Of a DNA stretch of 64,000 nucleotides, positions 27,060 through 36,332 are shown piece by piece; position 1 is the first letter of the stretch; each line of letters starts with the position of its first letter. A program made the translations under genes and the position numbers. The notes under the pieces are model-generated. The model was not told the DNA's origin, searched no databases, and worked only from the letters and a program-made list of their open reading frames with translations. Source of the DNA: Campylobacter sp. MIT 12-8780 (GTDB lineage: Bacteria > Campylobacterota > Campylobacteria > Campylobacterales > Campylobacteraceae); NCBI RefSeq assembly GCF_006864535.1, contig NZ_QHLL01000005.1:62001-126000 (forward strand), written 5' to 3'.

Positions 27060-27703
27060 AATTCAAGCTTTAAAGATGAAATAGCGTTTTTATAATCTTG
27101 CGAAGAAAAGATATAGCTTCCAGCCACGAGTATATCAGCTCCAGCAAGTTCAAGCTCGCTTGCATTAAGCCCATTTACCCCTCCATCAACTTCGATGAAA
27201 AGTTTAGCGTTTTTTTGATCGACAAGTTCTCTTAAGCGTTTGATTTTATCATAAACTAAGGGCAAAAACTCTTGTCCGCCAAAGCCAGGATTAACGCTCA
27301 TTAAAAGCACTAAATCCACAAATTCAAGCAAATGCTCAAGCGTGGAAATGTTTGTATGTGGATTTAAGACTATGCCAGCTCCAATACCTTTTGATCTTAA
27401 GTATTGACAAAGTTTTATAGGGTGGGCATGGTTTTCTATATGAAAGCTTAAAAATTTAGGCTTGAAAGGTAAAAACAAATCCACAAAAAAGTCTATATTA
27501 TCAACCATCAAATGAATGTCAAGTGGCACAGAGCTTGCTTCTTTGATACTTTTAAGCACGCAAGGTCCAAAAGTAAGATTTGGCACAAAATGTCCGTCCA
27601 TAACATCAATATGTAAAAGATCAGCCCCAGCTTCACATACTTTTTCTATCTCTTCTTTAAGGTGCAAAAAATCAGCCGATAAAAGACTTGGTGCTACATA
27701 CAT
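27056..27703 (-). CDS. rpe: Ribulose-phosphate 3-epimerase
   Basis: A 215-residue TIM-barrel enzyme interconverting ribulose-5-P and xylulose-5-P in the pentose phosphate pathway. Motifs: APSLLSADF, the metal/catalytic HIDVMDGHFVPNLTFGP, DIHLMV, LLMSVNPGFGGQEF, IEVDGGV and LVAGSYIF. I use ATG 27703, with AAAGGAAA about 8 bases upstream, over the TTG at 27721. It is translationally coupled to the dnaQ-like gene. Confidence 0.96.
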   Translation of the reverse strand: MYVAPSLLSADFLHLKEEIEKVCEAGADLLHIDVMDGHFVPNLTFGPCVLKSIKEASSVPLDIHLMVDNIDFFVDLFLPFKPKFLSFHIENHAHPIKLCQYLRSKGIGAGIVLNPHTNISTLEHLLEFVDLVLLMSVNPGFGGQEFLPLVYDKIKRLRELVDQKNAKLFIEVDGGVNGLNASELELAGADILVAGSYIFSSQDYKNAISSLKLEF

Positions 27704-27788
27704 TTTTGTTTTTCCTTTCAAAAAAGTGAATTTTATCTTTTAAAGTATAAAAAAAATATAAATATTTGAAAAATTTAAGCTTAAATTT

Positions 27789-27796
27789 GCTAGAAT
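27789..27796 (+). promoter_or_regulatory. Extended -10 element for rpmB
   Basis: TTGCTAGAAT ends at 27796, i.e. TGn followed by TAGAAT, the extended -10 form favoured in Campylobacter, 33 bases before the rpmB ATG. Confidence 0.5.
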
Positions 27797-27829
27797 TGCA
27801 CTTTAGAAATTATTTAACAAGGAAAAATC

Positions 27830-28021
27830 ATGTCAAGAATTTGTCAAGTTACAGGAAAAGGTCCTATGGTAGGAAACAATGTAAGCCATGCGAACAACAA
27901 AACAAAAAGACGCTTTTTGCCAAATCTTAGAACCGTTCGTATCACCTTAGAAGACGGCACTACAAGAAAAATCAGAGTTGCTGCTTCAACTTTAAGAACT
28001 CTAAGAAAACAAAACTCTTAA
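27830..28021 (+). CDS. rpmB: 50S ribosomal protein L28
   Basis: A 63-residue protein starting [29 protein letters not shown], the L28 signature, with NLRTVRI and a C-terminal [24 protein letters not shown] precedes the ATG. A hairpin (CCTTCGCT...AGCGGAGG, about 28062-28088) follows and may terminate it. The rpmB-DUF465-chemoreceptor-NUDIX group is the same as in C. jejuni. Confidence 0.97.
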   Translation: MSRICQVTGKGPMVGNNVSHANNKTKRRFLPNLRTVRITLEDGTTRKIRVAASTLRTLRKQNS

Positions 28022-28222
28022 CCACAAGCCTCTACTTAAGAAATACCTTAAATATACTTTTTACCTTCGCTTTTATATTAAGAGCGGAGGTTATCTTGTG
28101 TGCTTATCTTGATTTTAATTAAAATTGCACTTTTGTATCAAATTTTCACAATTTGTTCTTTCAAAAGCAAAAAAACACCCAATTTTTTTGCTTATTTTAT
28201 ATAAGTTTAGCATTTTTTTTGT

Positions 28223-28228
28223 TATAAT
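28223..28228 (+). promoter_or_regulatory. Extended -10 element for the DUF465/chemoreceptor unit
   Basis: TGTTATAAT, an extended -10 (TGn then TATAAT at 28223-28228), 38 bases before the ATG at 28267. The spacer from 28022 to 28266 (245 bases) holds otherwise only the rpmB hairpin and AT-rich sequence. Confidence 0.55.
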
Positions 28229-28266
28229 CTTGATTATATTTAACTTAGATTCAAGGAGTATTTAAA

Positions 28267-28488
28267 ATGTGGCATGAATATAGAGATTTGATGACCGAGC
28301 TTAAAGGGAAGGACGGACGCTTTGACAGCTTGTTTGAAAAACATAATGAACTTGATGATCAAATCAAAGCTGCCGAAGAAGGAAGAGTTCATCTTGACGA
28401 TCTTGAAATTTCAAGAATGAAAAAAGAAAAATTACGCGTAAAAGAAGAATTAGGACAATATTTGGCTAATTATTCTAAAAATCAATAA
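28267..28488 (+). CDS. Small coiled-coil protein, DUF465/YdcH family
   Basis: A 73-residue, charged, helical protein: MWHEYRDLMTELKGKD, then FEKHNELDDQIKAAEEG and MKKEKLRVKEELGQYL. This is the YdcH/DUF465 pattern ('f..l...H..Ld..I...e......lk.lKkeKL.lKDel'). The function of the family is not known. AAGGAG precedes the ATG, and the soluble chemoreceptor follows after only nine bases, so the two are co-expressed, which is also the arrangement in C. jejuni (Cj0449c-Cj0448c). Confidence 0.85.
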   Translation: MWHEYRDLMTELKGKDGRFDSLFEKHNELDDQIKAAEEGRVHLDDLEISRMKKEKLRVKEELGQYLANYSKNQ

Positions 28489-28497
28489 GGAGCTATC

Positions 28498-29667
28498 GTG
28501 TTTGGCTTAAATAAAAAAACTTTAGATGTGGCATTGAATACAAATTCAGAAACACAAAAAATGCAACTACAAATCTCACAGCTTAGAAGCGAAAATGAAA
28601 ACTTAAAAGCTGAGATTGAAAAACTTAAAAGTAGTTCTCAAAAGACTTTGCAGTCTGATCTTTTCCGCACGCTTTTAGCCGGAGTTTTAAGCAATATCAC
28701 GGTTGTTCAAAATGATATGCTTGCAAATGTAAATAAAGCTGAAGCGATCGCAAACTCTTCTAACTCTTCTTTAGAAGCTATGAATGAGCTTGATGAAATC
28801 ACCAATTCTATCACGCATTCTTTAGGTGATATTATAGAATCAGCAAATAAATCCCGAGATACAGCCGGCACCTTACATAGAAGCGTTGATGAGATCAGTA
28901 ATGTTATCAATTTAATCAAAGATGTTTCAGATCAAACCAATCTTTTGGCTCTAAATGCAGCTATTGAAGCAGCAAGAGCTGGCGAACATGGGCGCGGTTT
29001 TGCTGTCGTTGCTGATGAGGTAAGAAAACTTGCTGAAAAAACCCAAAAAGCAACAGCTGAAGTAGAAATGAATATCAACCTACTCAAACAAAATGCGAAT
29101 GAAATGTTTTCTCAAAGCGAACAAGTTGAAAAAGTTTCTATGGACTCAAATACTCATATTATGCAGTTTTCTGATAAATTTAATGAGCTCAAAGAAGAAG
29201 CAAATGCAAACAATGTAAATGCTACCGGTATAGTTTCAGAAGCTTTTGTGTCTTTAGTGAAGCTTGATCATGTCGCCTTTAAACTTAATGGATATAAAGA
29301 AATTTTCACTCATTCAGGTAAAAAACTTTCAGATCACTTAAGTTGTCGTCTAGGCAAATGGGTCGCAGCTGATGGAAAACAACGTTTTGGAACAAACCCA
29401 ATGTTCCCACAAATCAATGAGCCACACCAAAAAGTGCATCAAAGTATGAATGAAGCGATCGAGCTGGCAAAAAATATAGATGGAAGCGAAAGCGAGCAAC
29501 TCAAACAAGAAATTCTTTCTAAGTGTAATGACGCTGAAGCTGCTTCAAATCGTTTGTTTGATATATTCAAAGATATGCTTGCTATTGCAAGTAATACACA
29601 AACTAAAACTCCTTCGCAGCAAGAATCTTCTGCTCCTCAAGAAACTCAAACAAATAAAGAAAGCTGA
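28498..29667 (+). CDS. Cytoplasmic methyl-accepting chemotaxis-like protein with CZB zinc-binding domain
   Basis: A 389-residue soluble receptor with no membrane segment, starting at GTG 28498 after AAGGAGCTATC. An N-terminal coiled coil (residues 18-45) leads to the MCP signalling tip [38 protein letters not shown] (near 145-180). The C-terminal CZB domain has the 3His/1Cys ligands: [15 protein letters not shown] and [12 protein letters not shown] domains bind zinc and in other bacteria sense hypochlorous acid or zinc. It corresponds to C. jejuni Cj0448c (Tlp6). It should signal through CheA/CheW to bias swimming. Confidence 0.88.
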   Translation: MFGLNKKTLDVALNTNSETQKMQLQISQLRSENENLKAEIEKLKSSSQKTLQSDLFRTLLAGVLSNITVVQNDMLANVNKAEAIANSSNSSLEAMNELDEITNSITHSLGDIIESANKSRDTAGTLHRSVDEISNVINLIKDVSDQTNLLALNAAIEAARAGEHGRGFAVVADEVRKLAEKTQKATAEVEMNINLLKQNANEMFSQSEQVEKVSMDSNTHIMQFSDKFNELKEEANANNVNATGIVSEAFVSLVKLDHVAFKLNGYKEIFTHSGKKLSDHLSCRLGKWVAADGKQRFGTNPMFPQINEPHQKVHQSMNEAIELAKNIDGSESEQLKQEILSKCNDAEAASNRLFDIFKDMLAIASNTQTKTPSQQESSAPQETQTNKES

Positions 29668-29669
29668 TG

Positions 29670-30263
29670 TTAAAGCCCATAAATTTGGGCTTTGTTTTTC
29701 ATAAACCAAAGATAAGCAAACTCAAAACTTGCTGCGCGCACAATGTGTTTTGAGAATTCTTCAAATTCTTTAACCTTAACAAAAACACTTTGAATTTCCT
29801 CATCATCAATTCCACCGCCCTCAGCCTTCTTGTCCTCTTCGCTCACTTCGGCAAAAAACAGGCTTTGCTTGCTTGCTCCAGAACCAAAACCGCCATAAAA
29901 ATCAGCTACTTTTTCAAGGCTTTTTGGTAGATAGCCAAGCTCTTCAAGGCATTCTTCTTTGGCTATATCCTCTATGCTTAAGTTTTTATCAACAAGTCCA
30001 GAGCAAAGCTCTACGCTATAGCCAAGCTCGCTTTTGTCTATATTGACATTGTTTCTTACTTGATAATCCCACAAAGGCACACGAAACTGCCTTACAAAGA
30101 TAAAACTTTGCTTTTCTTTATGATATAAGAGTATAGAGACGCTATCTAGGGCTTCTATAAAGTCCCAAGTATGTTTTTTGCCGTTTTTAAGATAACTGAA
30201 ACGTTTGGCTTTGATATAAATAGAGCTTTTAAATTCTTCCTGTTTGAGTGTGCTTATATCCAT
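29670..30263 (-). CDS. NUDIX hydrolase
   Basis: A 197-residue protein with the NUDIX fold of the ADP-ribose/nucleotide-sugar pyrophosphatase branch. The box reads G-LVDKNLSIEDIAKEECLEELGY near residues 93-116; the metal-binding glutamates (EECLEE) are present, while the usual Arg of REUxEE is Glu. FVRQFRVPLWDY upstream is typical of the ADP-sugar class. It ends convergently two bases from the chemoreceptor gene, as in C. jejuni (Cj0447). Exact substrate unknown. Confidence 0.83.
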   Translation of the reverse strand: MDISTLKQEEFKSSIYIKAKRFSYLKNGKKHTWDFIEALDSVSILLYHKEKQSFIFVRQFRVPLWDYQVRNNVNIDKSELGYSVELCSGLVDKNLSIEDIAKEECLEELGYLPKSLEKVADFYGGFGSGASKQSLFFAEVSEEDKKAEGGGIDDEEIQSVFVKVKEFEEFSKHIVRAASFEFAYLWFMKNKAQIYGL

Positions 30264-30357
30264 AATTTTGCCTTAAAAGTTTTTGAAATTATAATTAAAA
30301 AAACTCAATAAGGCAAATTTTTAGTGAAAATCTCATTCACTTTAAAGTTTGTTGTTT

Positions 30358-31359
30358 TTATTTAAGAGCTTTAAAAACTTCATCAACCATAACTTTAAAA
30401 GACTCTAAACCACCACCTGAAAGATACCAATACTCCGGATCAAGATAGATGATTTTGCCATTCATTGCTGCATTTGTTTTTGCCACTAATGGATTATCAA
30501 GGCTAGTTTGAGCTCGTTCTTGATTGCCAACGATGACATTTCTATCCACGACAAAAAGATAATCTGGATTGATTTTTAAGATATATTCAGAATCAGCTCT
30601 ATTTCCATGAGTACCAGCTTTTATGCTTTCATCAGCTGCTTTGATACCCAAAACATCATGGATAATGCCAAATCTTGAACCCTCGCCAAATACTGAAATG
30701 CGATTTGCATTTGTTAGCACGATAAGGGCTTTTTTGTTAGGATCAAGTTCTGCTTTTTTGCTCTCAATGTCAGCTTTTATGGCTTCAAGTTGAGCTTTGG
30801 CTTCTTCTTGTTTGTCAAAAAGTGTGGCTAGAGTGATGACTTTGTTTTCAAAAGAATTTAAAAAGTCAGCATTGTTTGTGCCAACATAAATTGTCGGTGA
30901 TATTTGATTAAGTTTATCAAAAAATTTAGCTTGTCTGCCCGAGATGATAATCAAATCAGCTTGAAGTTCATTTACTTTTTCAAAATCAGCTTCATTTACA
31001 GCCCCAACACTTGCTTTGTCCTTAAACTGCTCAAGGTATTTTGGTAGAGTTTTGCTCGTAACACCTACGACACGATCATTTAAACCAAGTGCATCAAAAG
31101 TATCTAAAGCTCCAAGATCAAAGATGATTACCTTGCTTGGATTTTTTATCACTTCAGCTTTACCTAAAGAATGCTCGATCTCAAAGCTTGAGCCTTTATC
31201 ATGAAGCACAAGAGGCTTATAACTGACTTGCACTCTTGCTTTTTCTTTGATCGAAGTGTTTGACTCGGTGCTATTTGAGTCTTGTTGAGTGCTTTTATCA
31301 TTGCTGCAAGCAAAGAAAGCAAAAACTGAAAAAATCGTAATGAAAAGCGTTTTTTTCAT
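30358..31359 (-). CDS. ceuE: Ferric-siderophore ABC transporter, substrate-binding lipoprotein
   Basis: A 333-residue lipoprotein: signal peptide MKKTLFITIFSVFAFFAC with lipobox FFAC (Cys18), a Ser/Thr-rich linker, then a class III periplasmic binding fold. C. jejuni CeuE binds ferric tetradentate catecholates (enterobactin hydrolysis products) and closes the iron shell with a His and a Tyr (H227 and Y288 in mature numbering). The same residues are here as H251 in AGTHGN and Y312 in EYWYLSGGG, exactly 24 later, equal to a precursor offset. It is last of four genes ceuB-C-D-E, 27 bases after ceuD. Confidence 0.94.
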   Translation of the reverse strand: MKKTLFITIFSVFAFFACSNDKSTQQDSNSTESNTSIKEKARVQVSYKPLVLHDKGSSFEIEHSLGKAEVIKNPSKVIIFDLGALDTFDALGLNDRVVGVTSKTLPKYLEQFKDKASVGAVNEADFEKVNELQADLIIISGRQAKFFDKLNQISPTIYVGTNNADFLNSFENKVITLATLFDKQEEAKAQLEAIKADIESKKAELDPNKKALIVLTNANRISVFGEGSRFGIIHDVLGIKAADESIKAGTHGNRADSEYILKINPDYLFVVDRNVIVGNQERAQTSLDNPLVAKTNAAMNGKIIYLDPEYWYLSGGGLESFKVMVDEVFKALK

Positions 31360-31386
31360 TATTTCTCCTTTAAAATAAGATAAATT

Positions 31387-32145
31387 TTATTCATAATATA
31401 CGCAAATTTTCTTTGAATTTATTTCTTGTATTTTAATATCAAAATCATAAATTTCTCTTAAAATTTCACTTTGAATGATATCTTTTGTATCGCCATGAAA
31501 CAATACCCGTGCATTTTTCATTGCTATTATGGTGTCTGAATACACAGAAGCAAAATTAATATCATGTAGCACAAGTATGATGCTTTTATCAAATTCAAGC
31601 ACAAGCCTTTGAAGCATTTTCATAATATGCACGCAATTTTTCATATCCAAGTTATTTAAAGGCTCATCAAGCATAATATAATCAGTATCTTGAGCGATAA
31701 TCATCGCGATAAACGCGCGTTGTTTTTGTCCTCCACTTAAGGAGTCCAAAAAGCGATCTTCTAAGTCTTTAAGTCCCATAAATTCGATGGCTTGAGCTAT
31801 TTTTTGTTTGTCTTTTTCGCCCAATTTACCTGCACTATGAGGAAAACGTCCAAAACTTACAAGCTCTTTAACTCTAAGACGAATGTTAAGATGATTTTGC
31901 TGTTTAAGAATAGAAATTTTTTTCGCAAGTTCGCTATTTTTATATGTTTTAAGGTTTTTACCATCAAATAAAACTTCGCCTGAATCTGGGCTTAAAAGCC
32001 TGCTTGCTACGCCAAGCAAGGTGCTTTTTCCAGCACCATTTGAGCCGATTAAGGAGGTAATTTTACCTTTTTGAAAGCTTAAATTTATATCTTCAAGCAC
32101 GATTTTTTCATCGTATTTTTTGTTGATATTTCTAAGTTCTATCAT
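31387..32145 (-). CDS. ceuD: Ferric-siderophore ABC transporter, ATPase
   Basis: A 252-residue FepC-type ATPase that powers uptake through CeuBC. Walker A GSNGAGKST near residue 34, signature [14 protein letters not shown] near 138, Walker B TDYIMLDEPLNNLD, and H-loop LVLHDINFA. Its ATG overlaps the ceuC stop by four bases. It carries no membrane segment and acts at the inner face of the membrane. Confidence 0.95.
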   Translation of the reverse strand: MIELRNINKKYDEKIVLEDINLSFQKGKITSLIGSNGAGKSTLLGVASRLLSPDSGEVLFDGKNLKTYKNSELAKKISILKQQNHLNIRLRVKELVSFGRFPHSAGKLGEKDKQKIAQAIEFMGLKDLEDRFLDSLSGGQKQRAFIAMIIAQDTDYIMLDEPLNNLDMKNCVHIMKMLQRLVLEFDKSIILVLHDINFASVYSDTIIAMKNARVLFHGDTKDIIQSEILREIYDFDIKIQEINSKKICVYYE

Positions 32146-33080
32146 AAGCGATTGCCCTTTAACACAAGATAAATAAAATAAATTCCCCCGATAAAATTAA
32201 TCACCACGCTAAGAGTTGCATTAAAAGCAAAAACTCTAGCAACAAGATAAGTCCCACCAACTAAAGCGATGATACTTACAAGCGTGCAAGCGACAAGTAA
32301 AATGCTATGCTTGCTCGTCTTAAAAAGCTCATAGCTTAAGTTTGTAACCAAAAGTCCAAGAAAGGTAATGGGTCCTACTAAAGCCGTGCTTATAGAGATT
32401 AAAACAGCAATGATGATGAGAAATCTTTTCACTAAGTTTTCATATTCAAGCCCTAAATTTATGGATATATCTTTTCCTAAAGCTAAAATATCAAGAAATT
32501 TAAAATACGAAAGCATATATATAAAAATACCGATAAAAAGTATATAGCTTAATGCTAAAAGTTCTATTTTGACATTATTAAAGCTAGCAAACATACGCCC
32601 TTGCACGACTAAAAATTCATCTGGATCGATTAAGACTTCAAAAAAGGAGCTTAAAGATGAAAAAAATGTTCCAAAAATAAGCCCTAAAAGCAAGATATGA
32701 TAAATGCTGCGATTTTCTTTAAATAAAATCTTATAAAAAACAATGCCAAAAGCGATCATACAAATTACAGAAGTAAGAAAATTAACCCTCTCATCATAAA
32801 CACTCACATGCGTTGCTGTAAGCATAAAAACAAGAAAAGACTGCACTAAAAGATATAAAGAATCAAGCCCTATAATACTTGGAGTAAGGATTTTGTTGTT
32901 TGTAATCGTTTGAAAAATAAGCGTGCAAATAGCGATACAAGTAGCCACTAAAATGATAGCTAAAATACTTATAGTTCTTTCTTTGATAACAAATTCAGGA
33001 AATTTTCCCATAAAACTAAAAATATAAATCAAAATACACACTAAGGTGATGAACGCAGTAATAAAAAGCTTTTTACGCAT
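32142..33080 (-). CDS. ceuC: Ferric-siderophore ABC transporter, permease
   Basis: A 312-residue FecCD-family permease with about nine to ten membrane helices. It keeps LVGPITFLGLLVTNLSYELF near residue 243, the cytoplasmic coupling loop for the ATPase, and NKILTPSIIGLDSLY for the family's 'NPLAsP.ilGi..GA'. It overlaps ceuB by eight bases. Partner of CeuB in a heterodimeric channel. Confidence 0.93.
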   Translation of the reverse strand: MRKKLFITAFITLVCILIYIFSFMGKFPEFVIKERTISILAIILVATCIAICTLIFQTITNNKILTPSIIGLDSLYLLVQSFLVFMLTATHVSVYDERVNFLTSVICMIAFGIVFYKILFKENRSIYHILLLGLIFGTFFSSLSSFFEVLIDPDEFLVVQGRMFASFNNVKIELLALSYILFIGIFIYMLSYFKFLDILALGKDISINLGLEYENLVKRFLIIIAVLISISTALVGPITFLGLLVTNLSYELFKTSKHSILLVACTLVSIIALVGGTYLVARVFAFNATLSVVINFIGGIYFIYLVLKGNRL

Positions 33081-34041
33081 AATTTTTCTTTTTAAGTAAA
33101 ATCAATGCAAACATAAAAGAACCAAGCACGCCTAAAGTAAGGCTGATAGGCACTTCAAAAGGATAGATAATAAGCCTTGAAAAAATATCACATACAAGCA
33201 TTAAAACTGCCCCAAAAAGTCCAACGATAAGAATTGATCCTCTTAAATCATCTCCTTTGAAAATCGAAACGATATTTGGCACTATAAGCCCTAAAAATGG
33301 GATAACTCCAGCCATAAGTATGATCACAGAAACGATAATACTTACTATAATTAAGCCTAAATTTAAAATAAATTGATAAGAAAGCCCTAAATTCGTGGCT
33401 ATGTCCTTCCCCATACCAGCGATTGTGATTTTATTTGCATATAAAAAAGCCAGCAAAAGTAGGGGCAGGGTAAGGTAGATCAGCTCATAACTTCCTTGCA
33501 TGGTATTTGAAAAATCGCCCTGAAGCCAGCCTTGCATATTTTGAATCAAATTCATCTGATAGGCAAAAAAAGTCGTGATTGAGTTGATAACACCTCCAAA
33601 CATAAGCCCTATTAAAGGCACGAGGATAAGATTTTTGAGCTTGATTTTGTTTAAAATTTGCAAAAAAATCAAACTTCCTGCCAAAGCAAAAAGCGAAGCG
33701 ATAAAAACTTGAGTGATAAAAGCACTTTGAGCGAAAAAAATCATACTCACAAGTATGCCAAGCTTAGCACAATCCATAGTCCCAGCTGTGGTTGGGGAGA
33801 CAAATTTATTTTGCGTGAGTTGCTGCATAATCAGCCCACAAATACTCAAGCTCATTCCTGTGATAATGATGGTAATGGTTCTAGGAATTCTTGAGATCAA
33901 AAAGACTTCATTTTCAAGACTATGTCCTTGCAAAATATCAAAAATATGAATATCACTTACCCCGATAAATAAGCTCAAAATAGCCAAAATGCAAAGCAGA
34001 GGAAGCAAAAAAGCAATATGAAAGAAAAAGCCTAAATTCAA
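33073..34041 (-). CDS. ceuB: Ferric-siderophore ABC transporter, permease
   Basis: A 322-residue FecCD-family permease, first gene of ceuBCDE. It has IPRTITIIITGMSLSICGLIMQ (family 'RlPRtl.a.l.GaaLa.sG...Q'), FVSPTTAGTMD and GVIPFLGLIVPNIV. I start it at TTG 34041, preceded by TTAAGG with a 6-base gap; no better ATG is near. A Fur-box-like sequence lies 18-33 bases upstream, so iron repression of the operon is expected. Confidence 0.92.
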   Translation of the reverse strand: MNLGFFFHIAFLLPLLCILAILSLFIGVSDIHIFDILQGHSLENEVFLISRIPRTITIIITGMSLSICGLIMQQLTQNKFVSPTTAGTMDCAKLGILVSMIFFAQSAFITQVFIASLFALAGSLIFLQILNKIKLKNLILVPLIGLMFGGVINSITTFFAYQMNLIQNMQGWLQGDFSNTMQGSYELIYLTLPLLLLAFLYANKITIAGMGKDIATNLGLSYQFILNLGLIIVSIIVSVIILMAGVIPFLGLIVPNIVSIFKGDDLRGSILIVGLFGAVLMLVCDIFSRLIIYPFEVPISLTLGVLGSFMFALILLKKKNYA

Positions 34042-34058
34042 AATAAACCTTAAAATTA

Positions 34059-34077
34059 GATAATTATTATTAAAATG
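34059..34077 (-). promoter_or_regulatory. Probable Fur box upstream of ceuB
   Basis: GATAATTATTATTAAAATG at 34059-34077 resembles the Fur operator (GATAATnATnATTATC-type hexamer repeats). It covers the likely ceuB promoter. The remaining spacer to 34259 is AT-rich with no gene. Ferric-catecholate uptake genes are Fur-repressed in C. jejuni. Confidence 0.55.
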
Positions 34078-34259
34078 TATATTTTAACAAAAGAAATTTT
34101 AATCTTAGCTAATAAAATCTTAAAAAGCTGTAAGATAAAATACTTTCTTTTTAAATTTGAAAGAAACTTTTTTTATCTCAAATAAGCATACTTTTTCTTA
34201 AATAAAATTTTTAAAAACTTATGTTATACTTTAAATATATACGAACAAAGGGATACGCC

Positions 34260-34472
34260 ATGACTTTAATCATAAAAAATGTAGATGAAGCTTTTTTGCC
34301 GATATTTCAAGGCATAGCTAAAAGCATAAAGGCAAAATGTGGGGTGCAAGCGAGTGAAAAGCAGGCTTTAAAGTGGAAAAAAGAAGCAAATAAAATGCTA
34401 AAAGACTATAAAGCTGGCAAACTCAAAGCCTTTGATGATATAAATGAACTAAGAGCGGAGCTTGACAAGTGA
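34260..34472 (+). CDS. Small antitoxin-like protein (orphan)
   Basis: A 70-residue protein with an N-terminal beta strand then helices: MTLIIKNVDEAFLPIFQGIAKSIKAKCGVQ, followed by a charged, lysine-rich tail with KQALKWKKEANKMLKDYKAGK and FDDINELRAEL. The layout (a DNA-binding strand start and a toxin-wrapping helical tail) resembles type II antitoxins of epsilonproteobacteria. No toxin gene follows; the next 200 bases hold a palindromic repeat. ATG 34260 is chosen over an upstream ATG at 34221 because AAAGGG lies 7 bases before it. Family assignment is uncertain. Confidence 0.55.
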   Translation: MTLIIKNVDEAFLPIFQGIAKSIKAKCGVQASEKQALKWKKEANKMLKDYKAGKLKAFDDINELRAELDK

Positions 34473-34533
34473 GATGTAAAAAAACCTTGTGAGTTGTTTA
34501 GTTTTTTGTGAATTTATAGAAAGCTTGAAATCG

Positions 34534-34611
34534 TGTCATTGTGAGGGTGTAGCAAGGAGCAATTCATTTTTTAGGCTTTGTGGATTGCAACGCTTAAGGC
34601 TCGTAATGACA
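34534..34611. repeat. Palindromic interspersed repeat (REP/MITE-like)
   Basis: A 78-bp imperfect inverted repeat, with outer ends TGTCATTGTGAG and CTCGTAATGACA (10 of 12 matching). Internally AGCAAGGAGCAATTC and GGATTGCAACGCTT pair in part. This looks like the 'TCATTGCGAG...CTCGCAATGA' element scattered through several bacterial genomes, including epsilonproteobacteria. It sits in a 198-base non-coding gap at the edge of the restriction island. No transposase is present, so any movement would be in trans. Confidence 0.65.
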
Positions 34612-34670
34612 GCTTTATATCTCATTGGTTTAATTTGTGGAGTTTGTATATAGGTTTATATTTCATTATC

Positions 34671-36332
34671 TTATTGTTTGATTTTAATATATCCTTGTTC
34701 TTTTCCCCATTTTTCTAATGCTTTTTGAATATTATCATTTGAGCTATTTTGTTTTGTTGAATTATTTTGTTCAGTTTCTTTAAAGCATTTAAAGGCAGTA
34801 TAAAGGTGAGGATATATTTCAAAGCACTTAAAAATTTCATCAATGTCAAAATTATTAATTTTGCTATATAGAACCGGATCTTTTATAAAATCAGTATAAT
34901 AGGCAATTTTATTCTCTTTTATTACGATTTCTAAAGCTTTATTTTTGAGAGAATATTGTGAGTCTTGTTGTTTGTCTTTTTGATTTTTAGCCCCATCTAT
35001 CATTTGTTCTAATTGCTCTATTAATTCGTTTTCATTGTTTGTAATTATACGGTATGACTCCAAGCTTTTGTAGTCTTGATTTGCTTGTTTTATATGCGAA
35101 TGGATAAAAAACTTCATTACTTCATTTCTGTAATGTTTTTCTATTTGTGTATAGTATTCCTTGTCTTCATAATATTCGTTTAAAACTTGACATAAGTTTA
35201 GAGGCATTCCACTATACCGTCCATCTGTAAAATTGTATATCTTTTTAAGTAATTCATGAGCTTTCTTTGCAAAATCTTTATCGTTATAATTTTCGAGCTT
35301 AAAATATTTTTTAGGTAAGAGATCTTCCAAAAGCTCAATATTTGTATAATATTCGTAATTTTTAAGTTGTGCTTTGATTTCTTCAATTAAATTTTGCGTT
35401 ATTGCATTGTCTTTCCAGTATTGTTCTAGTATAAATTTGAAGTTCTCATAATTGTAGTTTTCATATTTGTTTGATAGTTTTAAATATGGGCATGTTACAA
35501 CCAAGTTTTTATAAAATGTTTCTATGACAGTATTATATTTTTCATCCTCATACATTGTTGATAATTTCAATTTTTCATTAAATTCTTTTATTGCGTTTAA
35601 TAGTCGCTTTAGCATTCTTAAATTATTTGTATAAGAAGGTTGATTATTTTGCATAAGTATATTTTGAGCTATTTTCGCAAGTTTGCTATTATTTATTTCA
35701 CTTTCAATAAGCTCTTTATAAGCATCAAAATTCGTCGTAATCTCAATAGAATAATCTATACATTTTTCTTTATATTTTTCATAAATTTGAAAATCTTTTT
35801 CTTCATTATCATCATTACCTCTTGAATTCTGTGATATTGATTTAAGTTTTTTATCATTTAAAATCAGCACTACGCTACATTCTTTTATATCGCGTAAATG
35901 TGCCATCAAACCCATTAAATCATTCATTTTTAATTTTTCAGATTTGCGTTCTATGTCATCAAAGCAAATGATTATCTGCTTAAAATCATTTTCTTTTAAT
36001 GCCCCAAAAAGGGAATCTAAATTAACATTTATATTGGCTAGTTTTAGCATGCCATTAGTGAGTTTTGATGCTTTATCGATTATGCCATTGTGTGTCCCAC
36101 ATACCTTCAAAACAATTTCTTCTAGTATTTCTTTGTAGTGCTCTTTTCCAAAAAGAGAGATATAAACAACTTTTTTGATTTTAGATTCATCTAGTTTTTT
36201 CTCGACTATATTTTTCCAAAAATGTGTTTTTCCAACTCCCCATTCCCCTGTTATGGTTATACAAAAATTTATATCATTTTCTAGCAAATTCTTAATATGC
36301 GTTGCTTTTTCTTCAAGTTCTTGGTTATTCAT
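34671..36332 (-). CDS. KAP-family P-loop NTPase, cotranscribed with type IIG restriction gene
   Basis: A 553-residue protein with Walker A GEWGVGKTH at residues 29-37, Walker B IIICFDDIERK at 120-130 and a sensor-like VVLILNDKKL at 154-163. This is the layout of KAP NTPases (STAND-like ATPases; the family includes the phage-exclusion protein PifA). Unlike many KAP proteins there is no membrane insertion. The C-terminal ~350 residues are helical, very rich in Asn, Lys, Glu and Tyr, and match no domain I recognise; they may sense or act. Its ATG overlaps the last codons of the type IIG gene by eight bases. Base composition is more AT-rich than the neighbouring core genes, suggesting transfer. 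A defence role is inferred. Confidence 0.72.
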   Translation of the reverse strand: MNNQELEEKATHIKNLLENDINFCITITGEWGVGKTHFWKNIVEKKLDESKIKKVVYISLFGKEHYKEILEEIVLKVCGTHNGIIDKASKLTNGMLKLANINVNLDSLFGALKENDFKQIIICFDDIERKSEKLKMNDLMGLMAHLRDIKECSVVLILNDKKLKSISQNSRGNDDNEEKDFQIYEKYKEKCIDYSIEITTNFDAYKELIESEINNSKLAKIAQNILMQNNQPSYTNNLRMLKRLLNAIKEFNEKLKLSTMYEDEKYNTVIETFYKNLVVTCPYLKLSNKYENYNYENFKFILEQYWKDNAITQNLIEEIKAQLKNYEYYTNIELLEDLLPKKYFKLENYNDKDFAKKAHELLKKIYNFTDGRYSGMPLNLCQVLNEYYEDKEYYTQIEKHYRNEVMKFFIHSHIKQANQDYKSLESYRIITNNENELIEQLEQMIDGAKNQKDKQQDSQYSLKNKALEIVIKENKIAYYTDFIKDPVLYSKINNFDIDEIFKCFEIYPHLYTAFKCFKETEQNNSTKQNSSNDNIQKALEKWGKEQGYIKIKQ

